Positions 16,382-25,315 are shown, counted from the first letter of the stretch. The stretch is DNA of 31,249 nt from Roseiarcus sp035606915 (GCA_035606915.1 DATNDU010000015.1:1-31249), one strand, 5' to 3'. Notes: generated by a model from the sequence alone, not told the origin. Program-made: numbers and translations.

Positions 16382-17560
16382 TCATTGCGCGTGATCCTTT
16401 GAACCGACGCTGAGAATCCACAACAGCGAGAAGGCCATGAAGCCGACGACGAACGTCGAAAGCACGTCGCGCAGGCGCTGCGGCCTGGTCGCCTCGTCCG
16501 GCAGGTTCGGCTTGGCGATCTCCTCGATATAGACGCGCTTGCGCTGCACCTCGGCCTCGGCGGCTTGCAGGGACAGCAGCGCGGAGGCATAGCGCTTCTC
16601 GGCGAGCCCGCGCAAAAGCGTCAACCGCTCGTAGCCGGTGACCTTGCTGGCCAGCGCCGTACTGCCGCCGGCGAGCTTGGCGCGCTCCTCCTCGATCTTT
16701 TTGTCGAGCACGCCGGCCGACGCCCGCAGCCCTTGCAGCGAGGGATTGTCGGGCGACAGTTGCTCGGCCTCGGCAACCTGCGTCTCGGCGCGAGCGCGCC
16801 GCAGCGACAGCGCGCCAATGTCCTGCAACATGGCGCCGGCGAAGGCCAGGGGATCGACGAGCAGCGTCGCGTTGCGAAAGGCGGTGAGTTCGCCCTGAAT
16901 CTTGACCACGTCGTCGCGCGATTCCTGCAATTCGCGCTTGGCGTCCTGGATGGTGTCGGTTTCGGCGCGCGCATTGAGGTTGTTGGCCATCTCGCTGGCC
17001 GCGGCGAGCATGGCGGCGGCGATGGTCTGCGCCGATTGGGGGTCGAAGGCGGCGACTTCGAGCCGGGTGACGCCGCTCGTCGAATCCTGCTTCACGGTGA
17101 GGAACGAGCGCGTATAGGCGAACAGCCCCTCGAACGAATCGCGCTCCCAGAAGCGCGGAAAGCGCGAGAACCAATCCGCCGCGTGCGAGCCATAGACCGC
17201 CCGCAGGTCGATGCGCGCATTGAGCCGCGCCAGCACGTCGCGCGATTTGAGGAACGTCTCGATCGCCGAGGTCTCATCGGCGGCGCGCGACACGCCGAAG
17301 GTGTTGAGCAGCGACGCCAGGCCCGAAGCATGATGGGCGTCGACGCCGCGCACCACATAGGCGGTCTGCGAAACATATTGCGGCGCAGCGATGAGGCCAT
17401 AATACAGGCTCGCGACGATTGTCGGCGCCACCACCAGCGCGACGAATTGCGTCCGCACGTTCGCAACAATCGCAACTGCGCGCCGCCATAGCAGCAACGG
17501 CGCCGCCACCGGCGGCCCGTTGCGATCGGGCGGAAGATAACGTTGGTAGACTTCGCTCAT
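16382..17560 (-). CDS. KpsE/CtrB-type capsule export co-polymerase protein (first copy)
   Basis: A 392-residue protein with the same plan as the next gene: TM1 at about 38-58 followed by AAPQYVSQTAYVVRG, a periplasmic helical region (DTIQDAKRELQESRDDVV, LDKKIEEERAKL, ALLSLQAAEAEVQRKR), and TM2 at about 366-384 after RPQRLRDVL. It is the first gene of the polysaccharide export operon. The start is either ATG 17560 or ATG 17581 (seven residues longer); neither has a strong Shine-Dalgarno. I chose 17560, giving MSEVYQRYLPP. A 30-bp inverted repeat lies just upstream. In classical loci kpsM would sit next to these genes; it does not here. Confidence 0.86.
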   Translation of the reverse strand: MSEVYQRYLPPDRNGPPVAAPLLLWRRAVAIVANVRTQFVALVVAPTIVASLYYGLIAAPQYVSQTAYVVRGVDAHHASGLASLLNTFGVSRAADETSAIETFLKSRDVLARLNARIDLRAVYGSHAADWFSRFPRFWERDSFEGLFAYTRSFLTVKQDSTSGVTRLEVAAFDPQSAQTIAAAMLAAASEMANNLNARAETDTIQDAKRELQESRDDVVKIQGELTAFRNATLLVDPLAFAGAMLQDIGALSLRRARAETQVAEAEQLSPDNPSLQGLRASAGVLDKKIEEERAKLAGGSTALASKVTGYERLTLLRGLAEKRYASALLSLQAAEAEVQRKRVYIEEIAKPNLPDEATRPQRLRDVLSTFVVGFMAFSLLWILSVGSKDHAQ

Positions 17561-17608
17561 TTTGCTCTGAGAGGCCCGCATCTCTATAGCCGCGCGCCGC
17601 CGCACGCG

Positions 17609-17638
17609 CAACGTCGTAAAAACATAATGCCGACGTTG
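17609..17638. promoter_or_regulatory. Inverted repeat upstream of the polysaccharide operon
   Basis: CAACGTCG (17609-17616) and CGACGTTG (17631-17638) are perfect inverted half-sites flanking a 14-bp AT-rich spacer. Their centres are 22 bp apart, about two helical turns. On the minus strand the spacer contains TATGTT, a possible -10. It lies 28-57 bp before the longer KpsE start. It is a candidate operator or promoter core; no regulator is identified. Confidence 0.5.
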
Positions 17639-17686
17639 AATGCGGCGTCGCGCAAGGCTCGGCCGCGCCACGGGGCGCTGGCGCGC

Positions 17687-17715
17687 TTGACGCGCTGGCC
17701 GCGTCGTCTTATCTC
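17687..17715 (+). promoter_or_regulatory. Promoter of the radical SAM gene
   Basis: TTGACG (17687-17692), 17-bp spacer, TATCTC (17710-17715). The same -10 hexamer and spacing recur at the secA promoter. It lies 35 bp before the ATG. Confidence 0.5.
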
Positions 17716-17749
17716 TGTGTTCACTTTTTGTTCTGGACGGAGATCGCCG

Positions 17750-18925
17750 ATGCGCGCCGCTTCTTCGCAACAAGTCGCCTCCTCGCAGCAAACCGACGCC
17801 CGCCAGCGCGTCACGGTGGCGCGCGAACTCGGTGCGAAATTCGCCGACCGGCTGGCGGCGGCGGATCTGCGGCGCGGGCGCGGCGCGCCGTCAAACGTCA
17901 GCGGTCGCTTCGAGGCGCAGCGTCGCGACGCCTTCGACGACGGTTGGACGGCCGACGAGATCGCGCCGCTGCCAACCGAGGTGATCCTCGAACGGCCGCG
18001 CACCATCATCACCCGCAACGAATCGCCCGACATCTCGTTCGACCGCTCGATCAATCCCTATCGCGGCTGCGAACACGGTTGCGCCTATTGCTATGCGCGC
18101 CCGACGCACGCCTATCTCGGGCTTTCCGCCGGGCTCGACTTCGAGAGCAAGCTGTTCGTCAAGGAGAACGCCGCGGCGCTGCTGGAAAAGGAATTGGCGG
18201 CGCCGAAATACCGCCCGGCGGTGATTGCGCTCGGCGCCAACACCGACCCTTATCAGCCGATCGAGCGGCAATATCGCATCACCCGCTCCGTGCTCGAAGT
18301 GCTGGCGCGCGCCAATCACCCGGTCGGCATCGTCACCAAGTCGAACCTCGTCGTGCGCGACCTCGATCTGCTCGCGCCGATGGCTGCGAAGGGTTTGGCG
18401 AAGGTCTATCTCTCGGTGACGACGCTCGATCGCGACCTCGCCCGCCGCATGGAGCCGCGCGCGCCGACGCCGGAGCGCCGGCTCGACGCCATCGCCCGCC
18501 TCGCCGCAGCGGGCGTCCCCGTCGGCGTGCTCGCGGCGCCGATCGTGCCGGCGATCAACGATGGCGAGATCGAGACCATCCTGACCCGCGCCTATGCCGC
18601 CGGGGCGCGCGAGGCCGGCTATGTGACGTTGCGGCTGCCGCTGGAACTGCGCGAATTGTTTCGCGAGTGGCTCGCCGTCAATTTCCCCGACAAGCTCAAG
18701 CACACTTTGTCGCTGACGCAATCGATGCACGCCGGCAAGGATTACGAATCGCAGTGGGGGCGGCGGATGGCCGGCTCCGGCCCTTATGCCTGGATGATCG
18801 GCCGCCGCTTCGAGATCGCCGCCCGCAAGCTCGGCTTTCGCGACAAGGCGCACCCGCTACGCAACGACCTGTTCACGCCGCCGCTCGCGCGTCAGCAGGG
18901 CGTCGAGCAGTTGTCGCTGTTCTGA
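17750..18925 (+). CDS. PA0069-family radical SAM protein
   Basis: A 391-residue radical SAM enzyme. The 4Fe-4S cluster motif is Cys107-x3-Cys111-x2-Cys114 within NPYRGCEHGCAYCYARP, followed by THAYLGLSAGLDFESKLFVKENAA. This is diagnostic of the PA0069 group, distant relatives of spore photoproduct lyase. The substrate of this group is not known to me. Further family sequence includes ALGANTDPYQPIERQYRITR and YLSVTTLD. ATG 17750 has GGAG 7 nt upstream; the open frame further up is not coding. It is divergent from the polysaccharide operon and convergent with cfa, 7 bp away, so it is a single-gene unit. Confidence 0.88.
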   Translation: MRAASSQQVASSQQTDARQRVTVARELGAKFADRLAAADLRRGRGAPSNVSGRFEAQRRDAFDDGWTADEIAPLPTEVILERPRTIITRNESPDISFDRSINPYRGCEHGCAYCYARPTHAYLGLSAGLDFESKLFVKENAAALLEKELAAPKYRPAVIALGANTDPYQPIERQYRITRSVLEVLARANHPVGIVTKSNLVVRDLDLLAPMAAKGLAKVYLSVTTLDRDLARRMEPRAPTPERRLDAIARLAAAGVPVGVLAAPIVPAINDGEIETILTRAYAAGAREAGYVTLRLPLELRELFREWLAVNFPDKLKHTLSLTQSMHAGKDYESQWGRRMAGSGPYAWMIGRRFEIAARKLGFRDKAHPLRNDLFTPPLARQQGVEQLSLF

Positions 18926-18932
18926 GCCGCCG

Positions 18933-20186
18933 TTAAGCGGTCTGCCGCTGCGGGATCGCGGCCGGCGATTCCTGACGCCGCAGCGCTTCCTCGCGCGCCG
19001 CGATGTAGTCGCGCGTGCGCGGCACGACGTTCTGGCGCTTAACGATCTGAATTTGCGACACCATGTTGCCGGAGACGCGGAACGACGCCTCCGCGCCGGC
19101 GAGGTAGAAATCCCACATGCGGCAAAAGCGCTCGTCGTAAAGCGCGCGCGCCTCGTCGCGGCGGGCGTTGAAGCGCTCGCGCCACGCCTTCAGCGTGTCG
19201 GCGTAATGCAGGCGCAGGATTTCGATGTCGGTGACAAACAGGCCCTGCCGCTCGATCGCCGCCAGAACCTCGGAGACGGCGGGAATGTAACCGCCGGGGA
19301 AGATGTGCTTGTCGATCCAGGGATTGGTGTAGCCCGGCCCGGTGCTGCGATCGATGTTGTGCAACACCATGACGCCGTCGTCGGCCAGCAGGCGATTGAC
19401 CTGGCTGAAATATTCGTCGAACCCGGCGAGCCCGACGTGCTCGAACATGCCCACCGAAACGATGCGGTCGAACGGTCCCTCAACATCGCGGTAATCTTGC
19501 AGGCGGAAGTCGACGCGCGCATCGAGCCCCGCCTCCTGCGCCCGCTCCTGGGCGATCGCATATTGCTCCTGGCTCAGTGTCACGCCGACGACGCGCGCGC
19601 CGACCTGGCGGGCCAGATAGAGCCCCATGCCGCCGAAGCCGCACCCGATGTCGAGCACGCGATGATGCTCGTCGACGACCAGCTTGGCGGCGATATGGCG
19701 CTTCTTGGCAAGCTGCGCCTCCTCGAGCGACTGGCCGGGATGCTCGAAATAGGCGCAGGAATATTGCATGTCGGGGTCAAGAAACAGGTTGTAGACCCGA
19801 TGGTCGAGATCGTAGTGCGCCTGGATGTTCTTGCGCGCGCGCGCGCGATCGCTGCGCTGCGTCCAGAACCTGAACATTTCGCGCAGCTTGCCCAGCACCT
19901 TGACCCAGGCCAAGTTTTCCGCCTTCGGCAGGTTGGCCGCGCCGACCGCCATCAGATCGTAGAGATCGCCGCTCGTCAGTTCCAGCCGACCGTCCATATA
20001 GAGATCGCCGAGGGTCCGCTCGGGATCGCGCAGCAGTTCCCAGACCGCTCGCTGGTCGGCGAACCGAATGCCGATCTCCGGCCCGGTCCCGTCGCCGTAA
20101 CGCTCCACCCGACCGTTGGCGAACTCCACTTTCAACCGACCGAAAGGCGCCAGCTTCGATACAATTCGCGATGACAACGAGCTCAT
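18933..20186 (-). CDS. cfa: Cyclopropane-fatty-acyl-phospholipid synthase
   Basis: A 417-residue SAM-dependent enzyme that methylenates unsaturated acyl chains of membrane phospholipids. The N-terminal domain (DLYDLMAVG region) is followed by AHYDLDHRVYNLFLDPDMQYSCAYF, the conserved Cfa substrate segment. The SAM-binding site is VLDIGCGFGGMGLYLA, followed by GVTLSQEQYAIA, FDRIVSVGMFEHVG, and WIDKHIFPGGYIP. The C-terminal FYLAGAEASFR also fits. Start ATG 20186 has GGAGG about 5 nt upstream; the 17 extra residues of the longer frame are rejected. Cfa products usually increase in stationary phase or acid stress. It has its own promoter, divergent from secA. Confidence 0.93.
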   Translation of the reverse strand: MSSLSSRIVSKLAPFGRLKVEFANGRVERYGDGTGPEIGIRFADQRAVWELLRDPERTLGDLYMDGRLELTSGDLYDLMAVGAANLPKAENLAWVKVLGKLREMFRFWTQRSDRARARKNIQAHYDLDHRVYNLFLDPDMQYSCAYFEHPGQSLEEAQLAKKRHIAAKLVVDEHHRVLDIGCGFGGMGLYLARQVGARVVGVTLSQEQYAIAQERAQEAGLDARVDFRLQDYRDVEGPFDRIVSVGMFEHVGLAGFDEYFSQVNRLLADDGVMVLHNIDRSTGPGYTNPWIDKHIFPGGYIPAVSEVLAAIERQGLFVTDIEILRLHYADTLKAWRERFNARRDEARALYDERFCRMWDFYLAGAEASFRVSGNMVSQIQIVKRQNVVPRTRDYIAAREEALRRQESPAAIPQRQTA

Positions 20187-20237
20187 TTTTCCTCCGGCGC
20201 CGGCAACTCCGCGCCGCTCCGCAATAACGTTTACCAA

Positions 20238-20266
20238 ACTTTAAGAACGCGGAAATCGTTTTGCAA
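20238..20266 (-). promoter_or_regulatory. cfa: Promoter of cfa
   Basis: On the minus strand TTGCAA (20261-20266), a 17-bp spacer, then TAAAGT (20238-20243). Four of six bases match consensus in each box. It starts transcription about 45 bp before the cfa ATG. Confidence 0.5.
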
Positions 20267-20323
20267 GGCGCCTTTGCGACGGTTCGCCAACAAGGTTAAC
20301 GCCGAAGCGGACCGGCGCTTTCG

Positions 20324-20352
20324 TTGACAAGGGGCGACCGCCTGCCTATCTC
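20324..20352 (+). promoter_or_regulatory. secA: Promoter of secA
   Basis: A perfect TTGACA (20324-20329), 17-bp spacer, TATCTC (20347-20352). It leaves a leader of about 85 nt before the secA ATG. I see no SecM-like arrest peptide in that leader. Confidence 0.6.
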
Positions 20353-20444
20353 GGGACCGCCCCGGGATGGCGCGCTCGGGACGCTGAAGATGCGCCCAAA
20401 TGCGGGCGTTTAGGCCTCCTGACCCGGGGGCGGAAGGGTCGTTC

Positions 20445-23258
20445 ATGCTGGGCTCGGTTCTTAAAAAGGTATTCGGAACGGCCAATGACCGCCGCCTGAA
20501 GGCCTATCGCCCGCAGGTCGACGCGATCAACGCCCTGGAGCCTGCGTTCATCGCCCTCAGCGATGAGCAACTGCGTGAAAAGACGACCGAATTCCGCGCC
20601 CAGCTCGCCGCCGGCAAGACCCTCGACGACCTTCTCGTCCCCGCCTTCGCCACCGTGCGCGAGGCGGCCCGGCGGACGCTCGGCCAACGCCATTTTGACG
20701 TACAATTGATCGGCGGCATGGTGCTGCACGAGGGCGCCATCGCCGAAATGCGCACCGGCGAGGGCAAGACGCTGGTCGCCACCCTGGCGGTCTACCTCAA
20801 CGCGCTCGCCGGTCGCGGCGTCCATGTCATTACCGTCAACGATTATCTCGCCAGCCGCGACGCCGCCTGGATGGGGCGCGTCTATACCTTCTTGGGGCTC
20901 AGCGTCGGCGTCATCGTCCACGGCCTCGACGACGAGGAGCGCAGCGTCGCTTACGCGTCGGACATCACCTACGGCACCAACAACGAGTTTGGCTTCGACT
21001 ACCTGCGCGACAACATGAAGTATGAGATGGAGCAGATGGTGCAGCGCGGCCACGCGTTCGCCATCGTCGACGAGGTCGATTCGATCCTCGTCGACGAGGC
21101 GCGCACGCCGCTCATCATCTCCGGCCCCTCGGAGGACCGTTCCGGTCTCTATGCCTCCGTCGACACGATTATCCCGCAACTGGTTGCCGAGGATTTCGAA
21201 CTCGACGAGAAGCAGCGCACGGTCAACCTCACCGAATCCGGCAACGAGCACGTCGAGGCGCTGCTGCGCGATTTGGACGTGCTGAAGGAGGGCTCGCTCT
21301 ACGAGGCCTCCAACGCGACGCTGGTGCATCACGTCAACCAGGCGTTGCGCGCCCACAAACTGTTCTCGCGCGACAAAGATTACATCGTGCGCAACGACGA
21401 GGTCGTCATCATCGACGAGTTCACCGGCCGCATGATGCCGGGCCGGCGCTTTTCGGAGGGGCTGCACCAGGCGCTCGAAGCCAGGGAGCATGTGACGGTC
21501 CAGCCCGAGAACGTCACCCTCGCCTCGATCACCTTCCAGAACTATTTCCGCCTCTACGAGAAGCTCGCCGGCATGACCGGCACAGCTTTGACCGAAGCCG
21601 ACGAGTTCATGGAGATCTACAAGCTCACCGTCAACGAGATCCCGACCCACCGGCCGATTGCGCGTCTCGATGAGGACGACGAGGTCTACCGCACGGGTGA
21701 GGAGAAACTGAAGGCGGTGGTGCGCGAGATCGAAGGCGCGGCCGAGCGGTTGCAGCCGATGCTGGTCGGCACGACGTCGATCGAGAAGTCGGAAATGGTC
21801 GGCGAGTTTCTGGAGCGTCACGGCTACAAGCGCATCGACTTTTCGGCCCCCAATGCGCTGAAGCCGCTCTATGATGCGGCCCGCGCCGGGCGGGCGTCGA
21901 AGTGTTTCGCCATCCTCAACGCCCGCTTCCACGAGCAGGAGGCGTTCATCGTCGCCGAGGCCGGCGTTCCCGGCGCCATCACCATCGCCACCAACATGGC
22001 CGGCCGCGGCACCGACATCCAGCTCGGCGGCAATCTTGAGATGCGGCTGCGCCAGGAGATCGACCCGGAAGCCTCGGAGGAGGCGCGGGCGGCCAAGGAG
22101 GCCGAGATTGTCGCCGAGATCGCCGATTTCAAGAAGAAGGCGCTGGATGCCGGCGGCCTCTACATCATCGGCACCGAGCGCCACGAGAGCCGGCGCATCG
22201 ACAACCAGTTGCGCGGCCGCTCCGGCCGTCAGGGCGATCCCGGCCGCGCGAAGTTCTTCCTGTCGCTACAGGACGATCTGATGCGCATCTTCGGCTCCGA
22301 CCGCATGGACGCGATGCTGCGCCGGCTGGGCCTGAAGGAGGACGAGGCGATCGTCCACCCCTGGATCAACAAAGCGCTGGAGAAGGCGCAACAGAAAGTG
22401 GAAGCGCGCAACTTCGACATCCGCAAGAACATTCTCAAGTTCGACAACGTGATGAACGACCAGCGCAAGGTCATCTTCGAGGACCGGCGCAAGATGATGG
22501 CGCAGGAGTCGCTGGAGCCGATCATCGCCGATATGCGCGACGGCGTCATCGACGACTTGGTGTCGAAACACATTCCCCACGACGCCTATCCCGAGGCGTG
22601 GGATATCGCGGGCCTTCAGGAGGAGGTCTCGGCCAAGCTCAACCTCGATCTGCCGGTCGCCGCCTGGGCCAAGGAGGAGGGCATCGCCGACGAGGAGATG
22701 GCCGAGCGCCTGCACAAGGCGACGGATGCAGCTTATGCGGAACGCGTCGAGCGCAATTCGCCCGAGGCCATGCGTTACATTGAGAAACAGGTCATCCTGC
22801 AAACGCTCGACCACCTGTGGCGCGACCATCTCGTCACGCTCGATCATCTGCGGCAGGTCATCGGCTGGCGCGGCATGGCGCAGCGCGACCCCTTGAACGA
22901 ATATAAGTCCGAGGCGTTCGATTTGTTCCGCAGCCTGATCGCGCAATGGCACGAGGCGGTGATCGCGCAGATGATGCGCATCGAGGTGCGCTTCCAGCCG
23001 CCGTCGGACACGGCGCCGGATATGCAATTCCAGCATCTCGACCCGCTCAGCGGCGCCAACGAAGCCGAACTCGGCGCGATCTCGGAGCCGATCAGCGCCG
23101 CGTTCTCCGCCGCGACCTCGGCCTATGAGGAGCCGCCGACGGCCAGCGAGGACCGCGACCCCGACAACCCGAAGACCTGGGGCCGCATCGGCCGCAACGA
23201 GCCCTGTCCGTGCGGCTCCGGCAAGAAATTCAAGCACTGCCACGGCGTGCTGGTCTAA
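20445..23258 (+). CDS. secA: Preprotein translocase ATPase SecA
   Basis: A 937-residue full-length SecA, the motor that drives unfolded preproteins through SecYEG. Walker A is MRTGEGKT at 102-109. Further motifs are GTNNEFGFDYLRDNM, the DEAD-like IVDEVDSILVDEARTPLIISG (each well under the usual spacing), the preprotein cross-linking domain after it, TNMAGRGTDIQLGG, and RRIDNQLRGRSGRQGDPG of the second helicase domain. The C-terminus has the SEC-C zinc motif CPCGSGKKFKHCH from about residue 921, used for SecB/ribosome contact. ATG 20445 follows GGAAGGG by 7 nt; the 15 upstream residues are not conserved. nadD follows after 28 bp. Confidence 0.98.
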   Translation: MLGSVLKKVFGTANDRRLKAYRPQVDAINALEPAFIALSDEQLREKTTEFRAQLAAGKTLDDLLVPAFATVREAARRTLGQRHFDVQLIGGMVLHEGAIAEMRTGEGKTLVATLAVYLNALAGRGVHVITVNDYLASRDAAWMGRVYTFLGLSVGVIVHGLDDEERSVAYASDITYGTNNEFGFDYLRDNMKYEMEQMVQRGHAFAIVDEVDSILVDEARTPLIISGPSEDRSGLYASVDTIIPQLVAEDFELDEKQRTVNLTESGNEHVEALLRDLDVLKEGSLYEASNATLVHHVNQALRAHKLFSRDKDYIVRNDEVVIIDEFTGRMMPGRRFSEGLHQALEAREHVTVQPENVTLASITFQNYFRLYEKLAGMTGTALTEADEFMEIYKLTVNEIPTHRPIARLDEDDEVYRTGEEKLKAVVREIEGAAERLQPMLVGTTSIEKSEMVGEFLERHGYKRIDFSAPNALKPLYDAARAGRASKCFAILNARFHEQEAFIVAEAGVPGAITIATNMAGRGTDIQLGGNLEMRLRQEIDPEASEEARAAKEAEIVAEIADFKKKALDAGGLYIIGTERHESRRIDNQLRGRSGRQGDPGRAKFFLSLQDDLMRIFGSDRMDAMLRRLGLKEDEAIVHPWINKALEKAQQKVEARNFDIRKNILKFDNVMNDQRKVIFEDRRKMMAQESLEPIIADMRDGVIDDLVSKHIPHDAYPEAWDIAGLQEEVSAKLNLDLPVAAWAKEEGIADEEMAERLHKATDAAYAERVERNSPEAMRYIEKQVILQTLDHLWRDHLVTLDHLRQVIGWRGMAQRDPLNEYKSEAFDLFRSLIAQWHEAVIAQMMRIEVRFQPPSDTAPDMQFQHLDPLSGANEAELGAISEPISAAFSAATSAYEEPPTASEDRDPDNPKTWGRIGRNEPCPCGSGKKFKHCHGVLV

Positions 23259-23286
23259 GGGGTCTCAAGCGCCCGTCGAGGGGTCC

Positions 23287-23913
23287 ATGCGGCGCGAGGG
23301 GGGTTATGTGCGGCTGCCGCCATTCGCGGCGGGGCAGGCGATCGGGTTGCTTGGCGGGTCGTTCAACCCGCCGCACAGCGGTCATCTGCTCGCCTCCCGG
23401 TTGGCGCTGACGCGGCTGCGGCTGGCGCGCCTTTGGTGGCTCGCCACGCCTGGCAATCCGCTGAAATCGCCGGCCGATCTGGCGGCGCTGCGCACCCGGC
23501 TCGACGCAGCCCGGGCGCTGATCGACGACCCCCGCATCGCCGTCACCGGCTTCGAGAGCGAGATCGGTTCGCGCTACACCGCCGACGCGTTGCGCTTTCT
23601 CAAGCGCCGCGCGGCGGGGGCGCGCTTCGTGTGGATCATGGGGGCCGACAATCTCGCCGAATTCCACCGCTGGCGGGAATGGCGCGAGATCGCCGAAATG
23701 GTCCCGATCCTGGTGGTGGACAGGCCGGGGGCGAGCTTCGCGGCGCTGTCGAGCCGGGCGGGACTGGCGCTGGCGCGCTGGCGCCGCCCGGAAAGCGAGG
23801 CGCCGCGGCTGGCTTTCCTGGCCCCCCCGGCCTGGATTTTTCTGCATGGGCCGCGCTCGAGCGCGTCGTCGACGGCGCTCAGGCGGCGCCTATCGCCGCC
23901 GGTCCTTGAATGA
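23287..23913 (+). CDS. nadD: Nicotinate-nucleotide adenylyltransferase
   Basis: A 208-residue nucleotidyltransferase that converts nicotinate mononucleotide and ATP to deamido-NAD in NAD synthesis. The HxGH-type active site is GGSFNPPHSGHL near residues 23-34. Family segments WWLATPGNPLK, TGFESEIGSRYTADALRFL, WIMGADNLAEFHRW (the NadD GADN/FHxW signature) and the terminal SSTALRRRL (the ISSTxIR motif) are all present. ATG 23287 has GAGGGG 3-8 nt upstream. Distance from secA suggests read-through. It ends at a palindrome cluster, beyond which gabT converges. Confidence 0.94.
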   Translation: MRREGGYVRLPPFAAGQAIGLLGGSFNPPHSGHLLASRLALTRLRLARLWWLATPGNPLKSPADLAALRTRLDAARALIDDPRIAVTGFESEIGSRYTADALRFLKRRAAGARFVWIMGADNLAEFHRWREWREIAEMVPILVVDRPGASFAALSSRAGLALARWRRPESEAPRLAFLAPPAWIFLHGPRSSASSTALRRRLSPPVLE

Positions 23914-23934
23914 GCGTATGGAGCGCATGATACG

Positions 23935-24000
23935 GTTTCCGAGTGAAGGACTCGGAAACGATCGCGCGAACTTCTTGTAGAGAAAGGGAAGTTCGCGCGA
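23935..24000. repeat. Two hairpin-forming palindromes between nadD and gabT
   Basis: GTTTCCGAG (23935-23943) pairs with CTCGGAAAC (23951-23959) over a 7-nt loop. Then a 13-bp perfect repeat pairs 23962-23974 with 23988-24000 over a 13-nt loop. No U-tract follows. They separate convergent genes and could act as transcription stops, or be a REP-like dispersed element. Only a genome-wide count can tell. Confidence 0.6.
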
Positions 24001-24034
24001 ACGGAATACGGTCTTCTGGCGAAAACCGCATGAC

Positions 24035-25315
24035 TCACGCCTGCGCCGCACATTCGCGAAAAGTCTGTTCGAGAATGTCCAGCGCTTCCGAAAACACGGC
24101 GTCTTCGATGGTGAGCGGCGCGAGAAACCGAATGACGTTTCCGTAGACCCCACAAGTCAGCAGGATGACGCCTTTTTCCAGCGCTTTTTCGCGCACTTTG
24201 GCGGCGAATTCGGCGTTCGGCCTGTCGGTTCCGGGAATATTGAACTCGATCGCGTTCATGAAGCCGGGGCCGCGGATGTCGGCGATCTCCGGCACGCTCC
24301 CGGCTACAGATTGGAGGCGTTGCTTGAGCCGGTCCCCAAGACGAATCGCGCGCGCGTTCAGGTCCTCCTCCTCAATGATATCGAGGACGGCGTTTCCGGC
24401 GGCGATCGCAATCGGGTTGCCTGCATACGTGCCGCCCAGGCCGCCCGGAACCGGCGCGTCCATGAGTTCGGCGCGGCCGGTGACCGCGGCGATCGGAAAT
24501 CCGCCGCCAAGGCCCTTGGCCATCGTGGTGATGTCAGCGGCGACGCCGTAATGCTCCATCGCGAACAATTTGCCGGTGCGCGCAAAGCCCGTCTGCACTT
24601 CGTCGGCGATGAGCAAAATGCCGTTCTTGTCGGCGAGTTCGCGCAGTTTGGTCATGAATAGGCGCGGCGTTTCATAAAAACCGCCTTCGCCCTGCACGGG
24701 CTCGATGATGAAAGCGGCTACACGTGCGGCGTCAACGTCGGCCTTGAACAGTCTGTCGAGAGCCGCGAGGGAATCCTCGACCGACACGCCATGCAGCGGA
24801 TTCGGGAACGGCGCGTGGAACACATCCGGCATCATCGCGCCGAAGCCGATTTTATACGGCGCCACCTTGCCGGTCAGCGTCATGCCCATGAACGTGCGGC
24901 CGTGAAAGGCGCCTGTGAAGGCGACGATCGCGGAACGGCCCGTCGCCGCGCGGGCGATCTTAATGGCGTTCTCGACGGCCTCGGCGCCGGTGGTGACGAA
25001 CACCGTTTTCTTCTTGAAGTCCCCCGGCACGCTGGCGTTGAGCCTTTCCGCAAGGCGCACGTAATTCTCGTAGGGGACGACCTGATGACAGGTATGGGTG
25101 AAGCGGTCGAGTTGCTCCTTTACGGCGGCAATCACCTTCGGATGGCGATGGCCGGTGTTGACGACGGCGATGCCGGCGGCGAAATCGATGTAGCGGCGAC
25201 CTTCGACGTCCCAAATCTCCGCGTTCAGGGCGCGATCCGCATAGACCTGCGTGGTCACGCCGACGCCGCGCGAGATCGCGTCGGAACGCCGGGTCGCAAT
25301 ATCCGCGTTTAGCAT
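24035..25315 (-). CDS. gabT: 4-aminobutyrate aminotransferase
   Basis: A 426-residue class III PLP aminotransferase, the usual GabT length, converting GABA and 2-oxoglutarate to succinate semialdehyde and glutamate. Visible are DFAAGIAVVNTGHRHP, TTGAEAVENAIKIAR (PLP phosphate site), AFHGRTFMGMTLTGK, IIEPVQGEGGF, the IADEVQTGFARTG aspartate motif and the PLP lysine, about Lys267, in TTMAKGLGGG. ATG 25315 is chosen: AGGGA lies 8 nt upstream and MLNADIATRR is the typical GabT beginning. ATG 25366 would lie inside the intergenic inverted repeat. It is divergent from a MerR-XRE-cupin regulator that probably controls it. Confidence 0.93.
   Translation of the reverse strand: MLNADIATRRSDAISRGVGVTTQVYADRALNAEIWDVEGRRYIDFAAGIAVVNTGHRHPKVIAAVKEQLDRFTHTCHQVVPYENYVRLAERLNASVPGDFKKKTVFVTTGAEAVENAIKIARAATGRSAIVAFTGAFHGRTFMGMTLTGKVAPYKIGFGAMMPDVFHAPFPNPLHGVSVEDSLAALDRLFKADVDAARVAAFIIEPVQGEGGFYETPRLFMTKLRELADKNGILLIADEVQTGFARTGKLFAMEHYGVAADITTMAKGLGGGFPIAAVTGRAELMDAPVPGGLGGTYAGNPIAIAAGNAVLDIIEEEDLNARAIRLGDRLKQRLQSVAGSVPEIADIRGPGFMNAIEFNIPGTDRPNAEFAAKVREKALEKGVILLTCGVYGNVIRFLAPLTIEDAVFSEALDILEQTFRECAAQA

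Noticed and set aside
16382..16590. Longer start for the second KpsE gene
   Set aside because: The extra residues overlap the end of the first KpsE gene and are Ser/Arg/Cys-rich shadow; ATG 16353 has a good ribosome site.
20346..22184. 612-codon minus-strand open frame opposite secA
   Set aside because: secA is certain on the plus strand; the antisense product has no recognisable domain.
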